Assembly (NCBI RefSeq): GCF_019924635.1
Contig: NZ_CP065037.1
Location: 806,001 to 870,000 of the forward strand
Source of the DNA: Leifsonia sp. ZF2019
GTDB taxonomy: Bacteria; Actinomycetota; Actinomycetes; Actinomycetales; Microbacteriaceae
Length of the DNA stretch: 64,000 nucleotides
Direction: 5' to 3'
A program made the position numbers and the translations under genes. Of this stretch, positions 18,502 to 27,032 are shown piece after piece; the first letter of the stretch is position 1; the number at the start of each line of letters is the position of its first letter. Under the pieces are notes generated by a model. That model had not been told where the DNA came from, ran no database searches, and was given only the letters and a program-made list of their open reading frames with translations.

Positions 18502-18515
18502 TGTATGCGCATACA
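18502..18515. promoter_or_regulatory. LacI-type operator
   Basis: TGTATGCGCATACA is a perfect 14-bp palindrome with the central CG typical of LacI-family operators. It lies 33 bp upstream of the binding-protein start and downstream of the lacI-like gene, well placed to repress the importer operon. Confidence 0.7.
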
Positions 18516-18575
18516 TTGCAGTTTTCAACCCCGCGCGCCTCAAGCGTCGCCGCCTGCCCTGCGCGGGCCTCCGCC

Positions 18576-18630
18576 GAAGTTCACGACGTTGCGCTCACAA
18601 CGCCGAAATGGTCGCAACGACGTGAACTTC
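18576..18630. repeat. REP-like palindromic element, copy 2
   Basis: The 18-nt arms (18576-18593 and 18613-18630) pair with one central mismatch around a 19-nt loop containing CGCCGAAATG. The element matches the one at 1043-1097 in length, arm sequence and loop core. It lies 8 bp beyond the stop of the LacI gene, so it may act as that gene's terminator. Confidence 0.8.
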
Positions 18631-18637
18631 GGCTGCG

Positions 18638-19741
18638 TCAGGGGGCGGCGGGCTCGGAGGATTCGCGGAGGTAGACCTGGACCGGGAGGCGCACGGAGGC
18701 CGCGGCGCGCCCCGGATCGGTCAGCCGGCGCACGAGGGTCTGCACGGCGGCGCGCCCGACCTCCTCCATCGGCTGCTTGACCGTGGTCAGCCGCGGGGTG
18801 GAGAGGCGGCCCGCGTCGATGCCGTCGAAGCCGGTGACGATGAGCTCGCCCGGCACGTCGACACCGCCGATGCGGGCCGCGTCGATGACGCCGAGGGCCA
18901 TCTGATCGTTCGCGCACACCACGGCGCGCGGCAGCACGTCGCGGGCGAGCAGCGCGCGTCCGGCGCGGCGGCCGGCCTCCCGGGTGAAGTCGCCGCGGAG
19001 ATCGGGTGCGGCGGGGGCTGTCATCCCGCGCTCCGCGAGGGCGTCGCGGAAGCCCTGCCAGCGCTCGGCGTCGTCGGGGGAGCCCTCGCTGCCCGCGACG
19101 TAGGCCAACTCGCGCACCCCGAGGTCGTCGAGCAGGTGGCCGACGAGGGCGCGCATCCCCTCGGTGTTGCTCACCGACACATGGTCGAGCTCGTCGCCCT
19201 GCCGGCGCCCGGCCATGACGACGACCGGGAGGCGCCGGGCGAGCCGCGCGATCTCGTCGTCGGGAACGCTGCCGGCGAGCACGATGAGGCCGTCGACCCG
19301 GCCGGCCATGTCGACGAGGGTGTCGTGCGCGGTCGCGCCGCGCCCGACGCCCACCATCAGCACGAAGCCGGAGCGCCACGCCTCCACCTCGCTCCCGCGG
19401 AGCACCTCGTCGAAGTAGAGGTCGCCCCCGCGGGTGTCGACCGATCCGCCGACGTCGCGGATGATCGTCGCCGCCCCCGCGTCACCCTCGTCGAGCGCTC
19501 GTCCGGCGTCGGCGTCCAGCGCGTCCAGTCCGGGGAAGAACAGGCCGATCACGCCGGTGCGCCGCGCCGCGAGACCGCGCGCCGCCCCGCTCGGCACGTA
19601 GCCGAGAGCCTCGACGGACGCGAGCACCCGCTCCCGGGTGGCCTCCTTGACCGTGTCCGGCTGGCGGAACACGCGCGAGACGGTCGCAATGGACACGCCG
19701 GCGTGGGTGGCCACGTCGTAGACGGTGGGGACTCGGGTCAT
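18638..19741 (-). CDS. LacI-family transcriptional regulator
   Basis: The 367-aa protein begins with the LacI helix-turn-helix (TVYDVATHAGVSIATVSRVF) and hinge, then a periplasmic-binding-protein-like effector domain ending in CANDQMALGVIDAAR and TVKQPMEEVGR. About 38 extra residues (rich in Asp/Ala/Gly) sit between IGLFFPG and YFDEVLRG, where classical LacI proteins run straight into the sensor domain. The ATG at 19741 is chosen because GGAG precedes it; an in-frame ATG 33 bases upstream is less likely. It probably represses the importer/beta-glucosidase operon through the palindrome at 18502. Confidence 0.92.
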   Translation of the reverse strand: MTRVPTVYDVATHAGVSIATVSRVFRQPDTVKEATRERVLASVEALGYVPSGAARGLAARRTGVIGLFFPGLDALDADAGRALDEGDAGAATIIRDVGGSVDTRGGDLYFDEVLRGSEVEAWRSGFVLMVGVGRGATAHDTLVDMAGRVDGLIVLAGSVPDDEIARLARRLPVVVMAGRRQGDELDHVSVSNTEGMRALVGHLLDDLGVRELAYVAGSEGSPDDAERWQGFRDALAERGMTAPAAPDLRGDFTREAGRRAGRALLARDVLPRAVVCANDQMALGVIDAARIGGVDVPGELIVTGFDGIDAGRLSTPRLTTVKQPMEEVGRAAVQTLVRRLTDPGRAAASVRLPVQVYLRESSEPAAP

Positions 19742-19850
19742 CGTGGCGTGCTCCTGCTGGTCGGGCACACCCATGATAGGCGGCAGCCCGCTCGGCTCCG
19801 GCCTGCGCCCCGCCCGCCGGCAGGACCGGCCGACGCGGGCGGCGCGGCCG

Positions 19851-20078
19851 TCAGGCCTGCGCTCCGTCCGTCTCCGCCAGGAGGAACCGCTTCACGTCGT
19901 GCTCGACCAGCACAGGGACGAAGTCGCGCACGGGCGCTCCGGAGAACTCCTCGTGCCGCTCCTGCACCAGCTGCTCGATCCGCGTGCGAGGGACGTGGGG
20001 GAAGCGCTGCGCGAGTCGTTCCGCGGCGTGCTCCACCGCGACCAGCTCGTCGCTCTGCTTCTCATCGTGACCGGTCAT
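19851..20078 (-). CDS. Small three-helix-bundle protein
   Basis: The predicted 75-aa acidic, helical protein reads like the actinobacterial three-helix-bundle dimerisation family: ELVAVEHAAERLAQRFP, then a second helix and APVRDFVPVLVEHDVK. Function is unknown. CATAAT ends six bases before the ATG at 20078, a leaderless arrangement, and this argues against the longer frame starting at 20120. It is divergent from the PhzF gene across 58 bp. Confidence 0.65.
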   Translation of the reverse strand: MTGHDEKQSDELVAVEHAAERLAQRFPHVPRTRIEQLVQERHEEFSGAPVRDFVPVLVEHDVKRFLLAETDGAQA

Positions 20079-20136
20079 GTGGGCATTATGCGCCCCGGGG
20101 GTGAACCGTGGCTGGGTCATCTGTCAGGCTGGGGGC

Positions 20137-20829
20137 ATGGACGAGTCGATCGAGGTAGTGGTGGTCCGCGTTTTCACCGACGAGCGCGGCGGCAACGGCA
20201 ACGAGCTGGGGATCGTGCGCAGCTCTCCGGCCACGGCGCAGCGGGAGCAGGCGATCGCCACGGCGCTGGGGTTCAGCGAGACGGTCTTCCTGGACGAGGT
20301 CGACGAAGCCGACAGCACCGCCGAGCTGCGGATCTTCACCCCGGCCAGAGAGCTGCCCTTCGCCGGCCACCCGAGTGTCGGGACCGCCTGGTGGCTCGCC
20401 GACCGCCGCACTCCGGTCGGCGTGCTGCGTGAGAAGGCGGGCGACGTGACCGTCGAGGTCGACGACGACATCGCCTGGATCGACGCCCGCCCGGAGTGGA
20501 CGCCCGACTTCGCCTGGCTGCCCCTTGCGTCGCCCGAGGACGTCGACGCGCTCGACCCTTCCGCTTTCACGACGGGACACCACTACGCGTACGCGTGGAT
20601 CGACGAGGCCGAGGGCCGGCTGCGGGCGCGTATGTTCGCGCCGGACATGGGGATCGTCGAGGACGAGGCGACGGGCGCGGCCGCCGTGTCCGTCACGGCC
20701 CGGCTGGGTCGCGCGCTGCGCATCAGCCAGGGCGAGGGCTCCGAGCTCACGACGGTACCGCTGGCCGACGGCCGCATCCGCGTCGGCGGGCGCACCGTGT
20801 ACGACCGCACCATCGACGTCACCCTGTGA
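20137..20829 (+). CDS. PhzF-family isomerase/epimerase-like protein
   Basis: The 230-aa protein belongs to the PhzF/DapF-fold family: VRVFTDERGGNGNELGIV at the N-terminus (GNxxGVV-type loop), PAREL-PFAGHPSVGTAW in the middle and EDEATGAAAVSVTA near the C-terminus. It is shorter than typical PhzF (270-300 aa). Family members isomerise small acids; the substrate here is unknown. No phenazine genes are present, so a phenazine role is not supported. The ATG at 20137 fits the conserved N-terminus. Its stop overlaps the next gene's GTG. Confidence 0.85.
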   Translation: MDESIEVVVVRVFTDERGGNGNELGIVRSSPATAQREQAIATALGFSETVFLDEVDEADSTAELRIFTPARELPFAGHPSVGTAWWLADRRTPVGVLREKAGDVTVEVDDDIAWIDARPEWTPDFAWLPLASPEDVDALDPSAFTTGHHYAYAWIDEAEGRLRARMFAPDMGIVEDEATGAAAVSVTARLGRALRISQGEGSELTTVPLADGRIRVGGRTVYDRTIDVTL

Positions 20830-21719
20830 GCGCCGTCGCGATCCTCCCGGTCGGCGACGAGGGCGACGGCCCTTACGCCGTGGCCGCGACCGAGGACGGC
20901 GCCGTGTGGTTCACGCTCGTGCACGGCGGTCGTGTGGGCCGGCGCGATGCGGACGGTTCGCTGAGCTACCTCGCGCTCGGCGCGGGCTCCCAGCCCTCCG
21001 GCATCGCGGCGGCGACGGAGTCGACCGTCTGGGTGACGGACACGACCGGCGACCGGCTGATGCTGCTCGGCCCGGGGCCGCGGATCCTCGCCGAGGCGGC
21101 GACTCCCACGAAAGGCGCGCAGCCGTTCGGCGTCGTCGCTCCTGGCGATGGGACGGCCTGGTTCACCGAGCTGGGCGGCAACGCGCTCGGCCGGGTCGGC
21201 ATCCTGGGCGCGGTGGACGAGTTCCCGGTCGCACCCGCGGACGCGATGGTCTCGATGATCGCGTCCACGGGCGACTCCCTGTGGTTCACCATGAACGCTG
21301 TCGACGCGCTGGGCCACGTGCGCGGCGGCGACGCGGCGATCGCGGTGACCGAGCTGCCCGCCGGCTCGGGGCCGGTCGGCATCGCCGTCGCGGAGGACGG
21401 CGCCGTCTGGGCCGCCCTCATCCGCTCCGACTCCCTCGCCCGCGTAGCGAAGGACGGCAGTGTGCGGATCGTCGGGCTCGCGGTCGGCGCGAAACCGCAC
21501 GCCGTGGCGTCCGACCCCACAGACGACTCCGGCGGCGTCTGGGTCTCTGTCTGGGGCGCGAACGCGCTGGCCCACGTCTCCGCGGAGGGCCAAGTGCGGC
21601 TCCACCCGCTCCCCGACGATGTCGCAGAACCCCACGGGCTCACCGTCGCTCCCGACGGCACCGTCTGGACCGCCCTCGAATCCGGAGCCCTCGCCTCCCT
21701 CTCCCCTCGCGAGAGGTGA
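20826..21719 (+). CDS. Vgb-like (virginiamycin B lyase-type) beta-propeller protein
   Basis: The 297-aa protein consists of about six blades with repeated motifs DGAVWFT, GTAWFTE, DSLWFTMN, DGAVWAA, GGVWVS and DGTVWTA. This is the streptogramin-lyase/Vgb propeller pattern, and the length matches Vgb (about 295-300). True Vgb linearises type B streptogramins, but most chromosomal homologues have unknown function, so resistance should not be assumed. The GTG start overlaps the PhzF stop by GTGA. Confidence 0.85.
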   Translation: MSAVAILPVGDEGDGPYAVAATEDGAVWFTLVHGGRVGRRDADGSLSYLALGAGSQPSGIAAATESTVWVTDTTGDRLMLLGPGPRILAEAATPTKGAQPFGVVAPGDGTAWFTELGGNALGRVGILGAVDEFPVAPADAMVSMIASTGDSLWFTMNAVDALGHVRGGDAAIAVTELPAGSGPVGIAVAEDGAVWAALIRSDSLARVAKDGSVRIVGLAVGAKPHAVASDPTDDSGGVWVSVWGANALAHVSAEGQVRLHPLPDDVAEPHGLTVAPDGTVWTALESGALASLSPRER

Positions 21720-21761
21720 GTCGTTGCGGGTCGCGGTCGTCCGCGACCCGCAACGACTCAC
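21716..21761. terminator. Perfect palindrome with 21-bp arms, likely bidirectional terminator
   Basis: Arms 21716-21736 and 21741-21761 (starting GTGAGTCGTTGCGGG) are perfectly complementary around a TCGT loop. The left arm includes the end of the Vgb-like gene (its TGA is 21717-21719), and the hairpin lies between that gene and katA, which converge. There is no U-tract. It may be a mobile or REP-like palindrome used as a terminator. Confidence 0.75.
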
Positions 21762-21774
21762 GCTTCGCGGGAGG

Positions 21775-23268
21775 TCACTCCCCGACGCCGACGGGCTCGG
21801 CGACCTCGTTCGCGTCCTGTGCGGGAGATGCCAGACGGCTGCGGAGAGCCTGGCCGAGTCCGGCGTCCACGTTCGTCCAGTACTGGATCGCGCGCTCGCG
21901 GATGTCATCGCGCTGGACGCCGCCGACCGCTCCGGAGATCGTGTCGAGGAAGCGCTCGCGCGCCGCGTCGTCGAAGACCTCGCGGTAGAGGGTGCCGGCC
22001 TGGCCGAAGTCGTCGTCCTCGGCGTGCAGGGTGGCCGCGGCGCGGACGAGTGCGCCGTCCGACTCCCACGAGCCCTCTCCCGCGCGGGCGGCGTCGGCCG
22101 TCGGTCCGCCGAACGAGTTCGGCGCGTAGACCGGGGCGTCCGCCGGCTTGAAGCCGTGACGGGCGGCGCCGTCCTGCGAGTAGTTGTGCACCGGGGCGAC
22201 CGGCCGGTTGACGGGGAGCTCGTTGTAGTTGGTGCCCACCCGGTAGCGCTGCGCGTCGGGGTAGGAGAACACGCGTGCCATCAGCATCTTGTCGGGGCTG
22301 ATGTCGATGCCCGGGACGGTGTTGGCCGGCGAGAACGCGGCCTGCTCGATCTGCGCGAAGAAGTTCTCCGGGTTCTCGTTGAGCGTGTGCACACCGACCT
22401 CGATCAGCGGGTAGTCCGCGTGCGGCCACACCTTGGTGAGGTCGAACGGGTTGAACCGGTAGGTCTTCGCCTCCTCGTAGGGCATGACCTGGACGGAGAC
22501 CTTCCACGCCGGGAACTCCCCGCGCTGGATGGCCTCGTACAGGTCACGGCGGTAGTAGTCGGCGTCGGCGCCCGCGATGGCCTCCGCCTCCGCGCCCTCC
22601 ATCTCCTCGTTGCCCTGCAGCGCGTGGAAGTGGTACTTGACCCAGAAGCGCTCGCCCGCGGCGTTGATCCACTGGTAGGTGTGCGAGCCGAAGCCGGGCA
22701 TGTGGCGCCAGGAGCGCGGGATGCCGCGATCGCCCATCAGGTAGGTCACCTGGTGGGCCGACTCCGGGGAGAGGGTCCAGAAGTCCCACTGCATGTCCGC
22801 GTCGCGCAGGCCCGAGCCGGGGAGGCGCTTCTGCGAGTGGATGAAGTCGGGGAACTTGATGCCGTCGCGGATGAAGAACACCGGGGTGTTGTTGCCGACG
22901 ATGTCGTAGTTGCCCTCGGTCGTGTAGAACTTCACCGAGAAGCCGCGTACGTCGCGCCAGGTGTCGGGGGAGCCCTGCTCGCCGGCGACCGACGAGAAGC
23001 GCTGCAGCGTCCGGGTCTTGGTGCCGGGCTGGAACACCGCGGCCTTCGTGTACGCCGAGACGTCGCCGGTGACGACGAACTCTCCGAACGCGCCGCCGCC
23101 CTTCGCGTGGACGATGCGCTCCGGGATGCGCTCCCGGTTGAACTGCGCGAGCTTCTCGACCAGGTAACGGTCGTGGAGAGCGGTGACGCCGTCCGTCCCC
23201 GCCGTGAGCGAGTGCGCGTCGCTGCCGACCGGGGTGCCGGTCTGGGTCGTCGTGTAGTTGTCGGTCAT
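21775..23268 (-). CDS. katA: Catalase
   Basis: The 497-aa haem catalase converts hydrogen peroxide to water and oxygen. The distal histidine lies in [16 protein letters not shown] (His54), the distal asparagine in [11 protein letters not shown], and the proximal tyrosine in [14 protein letters not shown]. Length fits small-subunit clade 3 catalases. The ATG at 23268 has AGGAGAA upstream. It follows the fur-type gene by 8 bp on the same strand, a classic peroxide-response operon. Confidence 0.95.
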   Translation of the reverse strand: MTDNYTTTQTGTPVGSDAHSLTAGTDGVTALHDRYLVEKLAQFNRERIPERIVHAKGGGAFGEFVVTGDVSAYTKAAVFQPGTKTRTLQRFSSVAGEQGSPDTWRDVRGFSVKFYTTEGNYDIVGNNTPVFFIRDGIKFPDFIHSQKRLPGSGLRDADMQWDFWTLSPESAHQVTYLMGDRGIPRSWRHMPGFGSHTYQWINAAGERFWVKYHFHALQGNEEMEGAEAEAIAGADADYYRRDLYEAIQRGEFPAWKVSVQVMPYEEAKTYRFNPFDLTKVWPHADYPLIEVGVHTLNENPENFFAQIEQAAFSPANTVPGIDISPDKMLMARVFSYPDAQRYRVGTNYNELPVNRPVAPVHNYSQDGAARHGFKPADAPVYAPNSFGGPTADAARAGEGSWESDGALVRAAATLHAEDDDFGQAGTLYREVFDDAARERFLDTISGAVGGVQRDDIRERAIQYWTNVDAGLGQALRSRLASPAQDANEVAEPVGVGE

Positions 23269-23276
23269 GGTTCTCC

Positions 23277-23726
23277 TTACCTCACCGGTGTGCGCGCGGG
23301 GGCGTCCGCGTGCTCCTGACAGGACGGGCACAGGCCCCAGAACGTCACTTCGGCCGTGTTCACCGCGAACCCCGACGCGTCGCCGGGCTGCAGGCAGGGC
23401 GCGTGCCCCACGACGCAGTCGACGTCCGCCACGGCGCCGCACGAGGTGCAGACGACGTGGTGGTGGTTGTCGCCCGTGCGGCGTTCGTAGCGCGCGGGCG
23501 ACCCGGCCGGCTCGATCCGGCGCAGCAGCCCGACGGCCGTGAGGTCGCCGAGCACGTTGTGCACGTTCTGGATCGAGGTGCCGGGGAGGGCGGGGAGCAC
23601 GGCGCGGAGCACCGTCTCCGCATCGGAGTGGGGCAGGCGCGAGAGGGCGTCGAGCACGGCCAGCCGGCCCTGCGTGACGCGCAGCCCGGCGGAGCGCAGT
23701 GCGCTCTCGAGCTGTGCCGTGTCCAT
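23277..23726 (-). CDS. Fur-family metalloregulator
   Basis: The 149-aa protein has the Fur winged helix ([15 protein letters not shown] and [18 protein letters not shown]) and a metal-binding dimerisation domain with [12 protein letters not shown] and a second CPSC zinc-type pair. It is upstream of katA on the same strand, as with actinobacterial FurA/CatR-type peroxide sensors. A Fur-like inverted repeat lies 16 bp before its start, so it is probably autoregulated and controls katA. Confidence 0.92.
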   Translation of the reverse strand: MDTAQLESALRSAGLRVTQGRLAVLDALSRLPHSDAETVLRAVLPALPGTSIQNVHNVLGDLTAVGLLRRIEPAGSPARYERRTGDNHHHVVCTSCGAVADVDCVVGHAPCLQPGDASGFAVNTAEVTFWGLCPSCQEHADAPARTPVR

Positions 23727-23742
23727 GGCTCGAACATACCGC

Positions 23743-23765
23743 TTATTTTGAATAGATCAAAATAA
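23743..23765. promoter_or_regulatory. Fur/PerR-type operator of fur-katA
   Basis: Perfect 9-bp arms TTATTTTGA (23743-23751) and TCAAAATAA (23757-23765) flank ATAGA. The AT-rich repeat stands out against the GC-rich background and lies just upstream of the fur-type start, as expected of an autoregulatory Fur or PerR box. Confidence 0.8.
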
Positions 23766-23792
23766 TGCGGATTCCCGGCGCGGTGTCGACGG

Positions 23793-24224
23793 TCAGTGCT
23801 CCTGCCGTGACGCGAGCACGTAGGCCGGCACCGCGATCGCCGCGGTGGCCACGTGCATCAGCGCGAGTGCGATCACCGCCGAAAGCGTGGTGCCCGGGAT
23901 GAACCGGAGGACCGCGAGGAGGACATCGGGAACGAACGACAGGGCGACGACCACGGGAACGGCCACCGCCAGCGCCCTGCGCGGGTGCGCTGCCCGGCGA
24001 CTGATCGCGCGCCAGCCCACCCAGCCGACGAGGATGCCGAGGATCGTCATCGACGCGTATGCGGGGAGCGTGACGGGGCCGTAGGAAGCGGGCACGCCGA
24101 GGGCGACCGCGATGTTCGCGATGGCGGCATTGACGGCGATCGAGAGGGCGGTGGCGATGCCCAGGATGAGGGCGGCGCGTGCCGGGCGGGCGCGAGAGGC
24201 CGAGGGAGTGGCGGCGGAGACCAT
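23793..24224 (-). CDS. DUF6069-like membrane protein
   Basis: The 143-aa protein has four predicted membrane helices (about 12-32, 47-68, 80-105, 112-136) with the pattern of DUF6069 actinobacterial membrane proteins. The ATG at 24224 is chosen because AGGAGG lies upstream. It is divergent from a TetR gene across a strong palindrome, so it is probably repressed by that regulator. The transported or sensed molecule is unknown. Confidence 0.72.
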   Translation of the reverse strand: MVSAATPSASRARPARAALILGIATALSIAVNAAIANIAVALGVPASYGPVTLPAYASMTILGILVGWVGWRAISRRAAHPRRALAVAVPVVVALSFVPDVLLAVLRFIPGTTLSAVIALALMHVATAAIAVPAYVLASRQEH

Positions 24225-24246
24225 GGAATCCTCCTGCGAGTGATCG

Positions 24247-24288
24247 ATTACGGTTCCAAGCGGTACCGTAATCAATTACGGTACCGCT
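24247..24288. promoter_or_regulatory. TetR-type operator between divergent genes
   Basis: A perfect inverted repeat with 14-bp arms (24259-24272 and 24275-24288; core CGGTACCGTAAT) is separated by CA. A third half-site, ATTACGGT, lies at 24247-24254. It sits between the DUF6069-like gene and the TetR gene. Confidence 0.78.
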
Positions 24289-24314
24289 GATTCCCGAAAG
24301 ATACAATCGTCTGC

Positions 24315-24917
24315 ATGTCCTCCCTCGCCGGCCGCTCGTCCGGGCGCCCACGCGTCGAAGGCCTCGAGGGCCGCATCCTCGAAGCCACGCAGGACCTGCT
24401 CATCGAGGCCGGCTACGGGGGCACGACGATCGCCGCGGTCGCTGAACGCGCGCATTGCGGGAAGTCGGCCATCTACCGGCGCTGGGAGACCAAAGTCGAC
24501 CTGGTCGTGGCCGCGGTCCGGGACTCGCAGCGGCCGTCGGAACTCCCCGACACCGGCTCGTTGCGCGAAGACCTGGTCGCGGCGGCGATGCACTTCGCCG
24601 CAGGCGATGGCCGGTCGGGCCGTGTGCTGGCGAGCCTGCTGACCGCGATCGGCACCGATCCCGAGCTCTACGATGCGGCGTATCGCGACGTCGGTCAGCC
24701 TCCGGTCCGGGCGCTCATCACCGTCATCGAGCGGTGGATCGCGCGCGGCGTCGTGCCTCCGACCGTCCCGGTGGAACTGATCGCGGGGATCGTCCCGACC
24801 GCCGCGTTCGGAAGCGTCGTGCTCCGCAAGCAGTCCCTGGACGAGCAGGCGGTGCGCGAGCTGATCGACTTCGTCGTCGTACCGGCGCTCGGATATCGAC
24901 ACGGCGCTCCGGCCTGA
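24315..24917 (+). CDS. TetR-family transcriptional regulator
   Basis: The 200-aa protein has the TetR helix-turn-helix (TTIAAVAERAHCGKSAIYRRW, about 37-57) and a C-terminal ligand domain of the TetR_C class typical of actinobacterial repressors. It starts 27 bp after a strong palindromic operator and is divergent from the DUF6069-like membrane gene, which it probably represses along with itself. The ligand is unknown. Confidence 0.9.
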   Translation: MSSLAGRSSGRPRVEGLEGRILEATQDLLIEAGYGGTTIAAVAERAHCGKSAIYRRWETKVDLVVAAVRDSQRPSELPDTGSLREDLVAAAMHFAAGDGRSGRVLASLLTAIGTDPELYDAAYRDVGQPPVRALITVIERWIARGVVPPTVPVELIAGIVPTAAFGSVVLRKQSLDEQAVRELIDFVVVPALGYRHGAPA

Positions 24918-24940
24918 GGGTGCCCGTCGGCCGCGGATCG

Positions 24941-25621
24941 CTATCGCCAGCGATACTCCGTCTCGGGCCGACCGGGTGTGCCGTAGCGGGGTTCGCGCGT
25001 CAGGCGGCCGGCGTCCGCCAGGTACTCGAGGTAGCGCCGAGCGGCCACGCGGGACATCCCGAGAAGGGACGCCGTCTCCGCGGCCGACAGCGCGCCACGT
25101 TCGCGCACCGTGTCCCGGATGCGGCCCAGCGTCTCCGGCGACAGGCCCTTCGGCAGCGGCGGCGCGCTCGTCGGGCGGCGGGCGCCGAGCAGGGCGTCGA
25201 TCTCGTCCTGGGTGGGCGCGCCGGCCGCATCCACGGAACGACGCCGGTACTCGCGGAACTGCTCCAAGCGGTCGGCGAAGACCGCGAACGAGAACGGCTT
25301 GACCAGGTACTGGACGACGCCCAGCGCGGCCATCTGGTGCACGACCTCCGCATCCCGCACCGCCGTGACGGCGATGACGTCGACGTCCGAGCCGCGAGCG
25401 CGCAGCCGGCGCAGCACCTCCAGGCCGCTCCCGCCGGGCATGGTCATGTCGAGCAGCACCAGGTCGATGGGCTCGGCCGGCGGACTCTCCAGCAGAGCGG
25501 TGAGCGCCGCGTGGGCGCCCGCGCACTCGCCGACGACGCGGAACCCGTCCACACGTTCGACGTACCGGCGGTGCAGCTCGAGCGTGAGCGCCTCGTCGTC
25601 CACGAGGAGAACGCCGATCAC
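24941..25621 (-). CDS. CitB/DcuR-type response regulator
   Basis: The 226-aa protein has a receiver domain (acidic pair VDDE, phospho-acceptor aspartate in LVLLDMTMPGGSG, Thr in AVTA, Lys in VKPF) and a C-terminal helix-turn-helix (ALSAAETASLLGMSRVAARRY). This is the architecture of regulators controlling C4-dicarboxylate and citrate uptake. The GTG start at 25621 overlaps the kinase stop as GTGA. It probably activates the divergent dctA. Confidence 0.9.
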   Translation of the reverse strand: MIGVLLVDDEALTLELHRRYVERVDGFRVVGECAGAHAALTALLESPPAEPIDLVLLDMTMPGGSGLEVLRRLRARGSDVDVIAVTAVRDAEVVHQMAALGVVQYLVKPFSFAVFADRLEQFREYRRRSVDAAGAPTQDEIDALLGARRPTSAPPLPKGLSPETLGRIRDTVRERGALSAAETASLLGMSRVAARRYLEYLADAGRLTREPRYGTPGRPETEYRWR

Positions 25622-26886
25622 GGGATCCTCCGCCCGGGCAGTTCGGCGCGGAACCGGGTGGGATGGGCGTCGAGGCTCAGGGTGCCGCCCGCCCCCTCCA
25701 CGATCGCCTTGACGAGGGGGAGCCCCACGCCGCGGCCGCCCTCCGCCGCCGGCTTGGTCGAGAAGCCCGGCTCGAAGATCCGGCCGCGCACATCCGGCGG
25801 GACTCCGTCGCCGCTGTCGGCGACCTCCATCACCACGCCGCCGCCCTCGGCGCGTGCAAGCGTGAAGCGCACCCATCGCGGGTCGGGCCCGGCGGCCGCG
25901 GCGTCCAACGCGTTGTCGATCAGGTTGCCGACGACCGAGACGGCATCCACCGCGCTGAGGCTCGTGCGCGGCGTATCCGGGTCGAGCACGGCCTCCCAGT
26001 CCACGCCCCGCTCGGCGGCCTGCGCCGCCTTGCCGAGCAGGAGCGCCCCGACGGTCGGATCGCCCGCGCGCGCGGCCGTGACCTGGTCGACCAGCGCTTG
26101 ACTCTGCCGTGACGTCTCGGTGAGCAGTTCGACGGCCTCGTCGGTGCGGCCGAGCTCGATCAGGGCGACCGCGGTGTGCATCCGGTTGCCGTGCTCGTGA
26201 TTCTGGGCGCGCAGCGCCTCGCCCAGCGTCCGGACCGAGTCGTACGACGAGACCGCGTCGCGCACCTCACGGGCGGGGAGGTCGCCCGTCACCCGCCGTG
26301 TGAGGCGCCGCACGACCAACGCCCCCACGACCCCGGCGGCCGTCACCGCCAGCGCGATCCCGATCGCGTACGGAATCCGCGGCAGGAGGGTGCTGCCGAT
26401 GCTCTCGACGGTGACGCCCGTCGCCACCCAGCCGACCTGCCGGCGTCCGTCGAGCACAGGGGCTATGGTCCGGACCGACGGGCCCAGCGTCCCGGTGAAC
26501 TCCTCGGTGCGGGCGACGGGGGTGGCGGGGATGGTGCCGAGATAGTGTCTGCCGATCTGCTCCGGATCCGGGTGGGTCACCCGGATGCCCTCGGTCGTCA
26601 TGATCGTGATGAAGTCGACGCCGGCGCTGCGGGTGACGCGCTCGGTGACCGGCTCCAGCTCGGCGGTCGCCGCATGCGGCCCCGCCGTCAGCGCCGACGC
26701 CACCTCCGGGAGCTCGGCGAGCGTCTGTGAGACGGAGCGCGTCACCCGCTCGGCTTCGGTCCGAGCCGAACGCTGCGCGTCCAGCACGAGCAGCACGGCC
26801 GTGAGTGCGCCGGCGACGAGCACGACGGCGACCAGAACCGCGAACACCCGCGACGCCGCGCTGCGCATCACTCCCCGTCGAGCCAT
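25618..26886 (-). CDS. CitA/DcuS-type sensor histidine kinase, PAS-less
   Basis: The 422-aa membrane kinase has TM1 (about 14-36), an extracytoplasmic sensor (about 40-155, containing RVTRSAGVDFITIMT) and TM2 (about 167-190). The phospho-acceptor box AQNHEHGNRMH and ATPase motifs NLIDNALDA and DSGDGVPPD follow. CitA/DcuS kinases usually carry a cytoplasmic PAS domain of roughly 100 residues between TM2 and the histidine; here the H-box follows about 35 residues after TM2. The ATG at 26886 has GGGAGG upstream; an upstream in-frame start at 26964 is less likely. Confidence 0.9.
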   Translation of the reverse strand: MARRGVMRSAASRVFAVLVAVVLVAGALTAVLLVLDAQRSARTEAERVTRSVSQTLAELPEVASALTAGPHAATAELEPVTERVTRSAGVDFITIMTTEGIRVTHPDPEQIGRHYLGTIPATPVARTEEFTGTLGPSVRTIAPVLDGRRQVGWVATGVTVESIGSTLLPRIPYAIGIALAVTAAGVVGALVVRRLTRRVTGDLPAREVRDAVSSYDSVRTLGEALRAQNHEHGNRMHTAVALIELGRTDEAVELLTETSRQSQALVDQVTAARAGDPTVGALLLGKAAQAAERGVDWEAVLDPDTPRTSLSAVDAVSVVGNLIDNALDAAAAGPDPRWVRFTLARAEGGGVVMEVADSGDGVPPDVRGRIFEPGFSTKPAAEGGRGVGLPLVKAIVEGAGGTLSLDAHPTRFRAELPGRRIP

Positions 26887-27032
26887 AGTCCTCCCAGCGT
26901 GCCAGAGAATCCCCGACGCGATCGCGACCAATACGACCGCAACCCCCGCCCCGGCCCGCTCCACGGCGATGCTTGTGCGACCGCCCGCCGAATCCGGCGG
27001 GGACGAACAGCGACGTTCTCCTGGAGGCGATC

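Noticed and set aside
20137..21719. Phenazine synthesis and streptogramin resistance
   Set aside because: PhzF-like and Vgb-like proteins are common chromosomal families; no phenazine core or resistance context is present.
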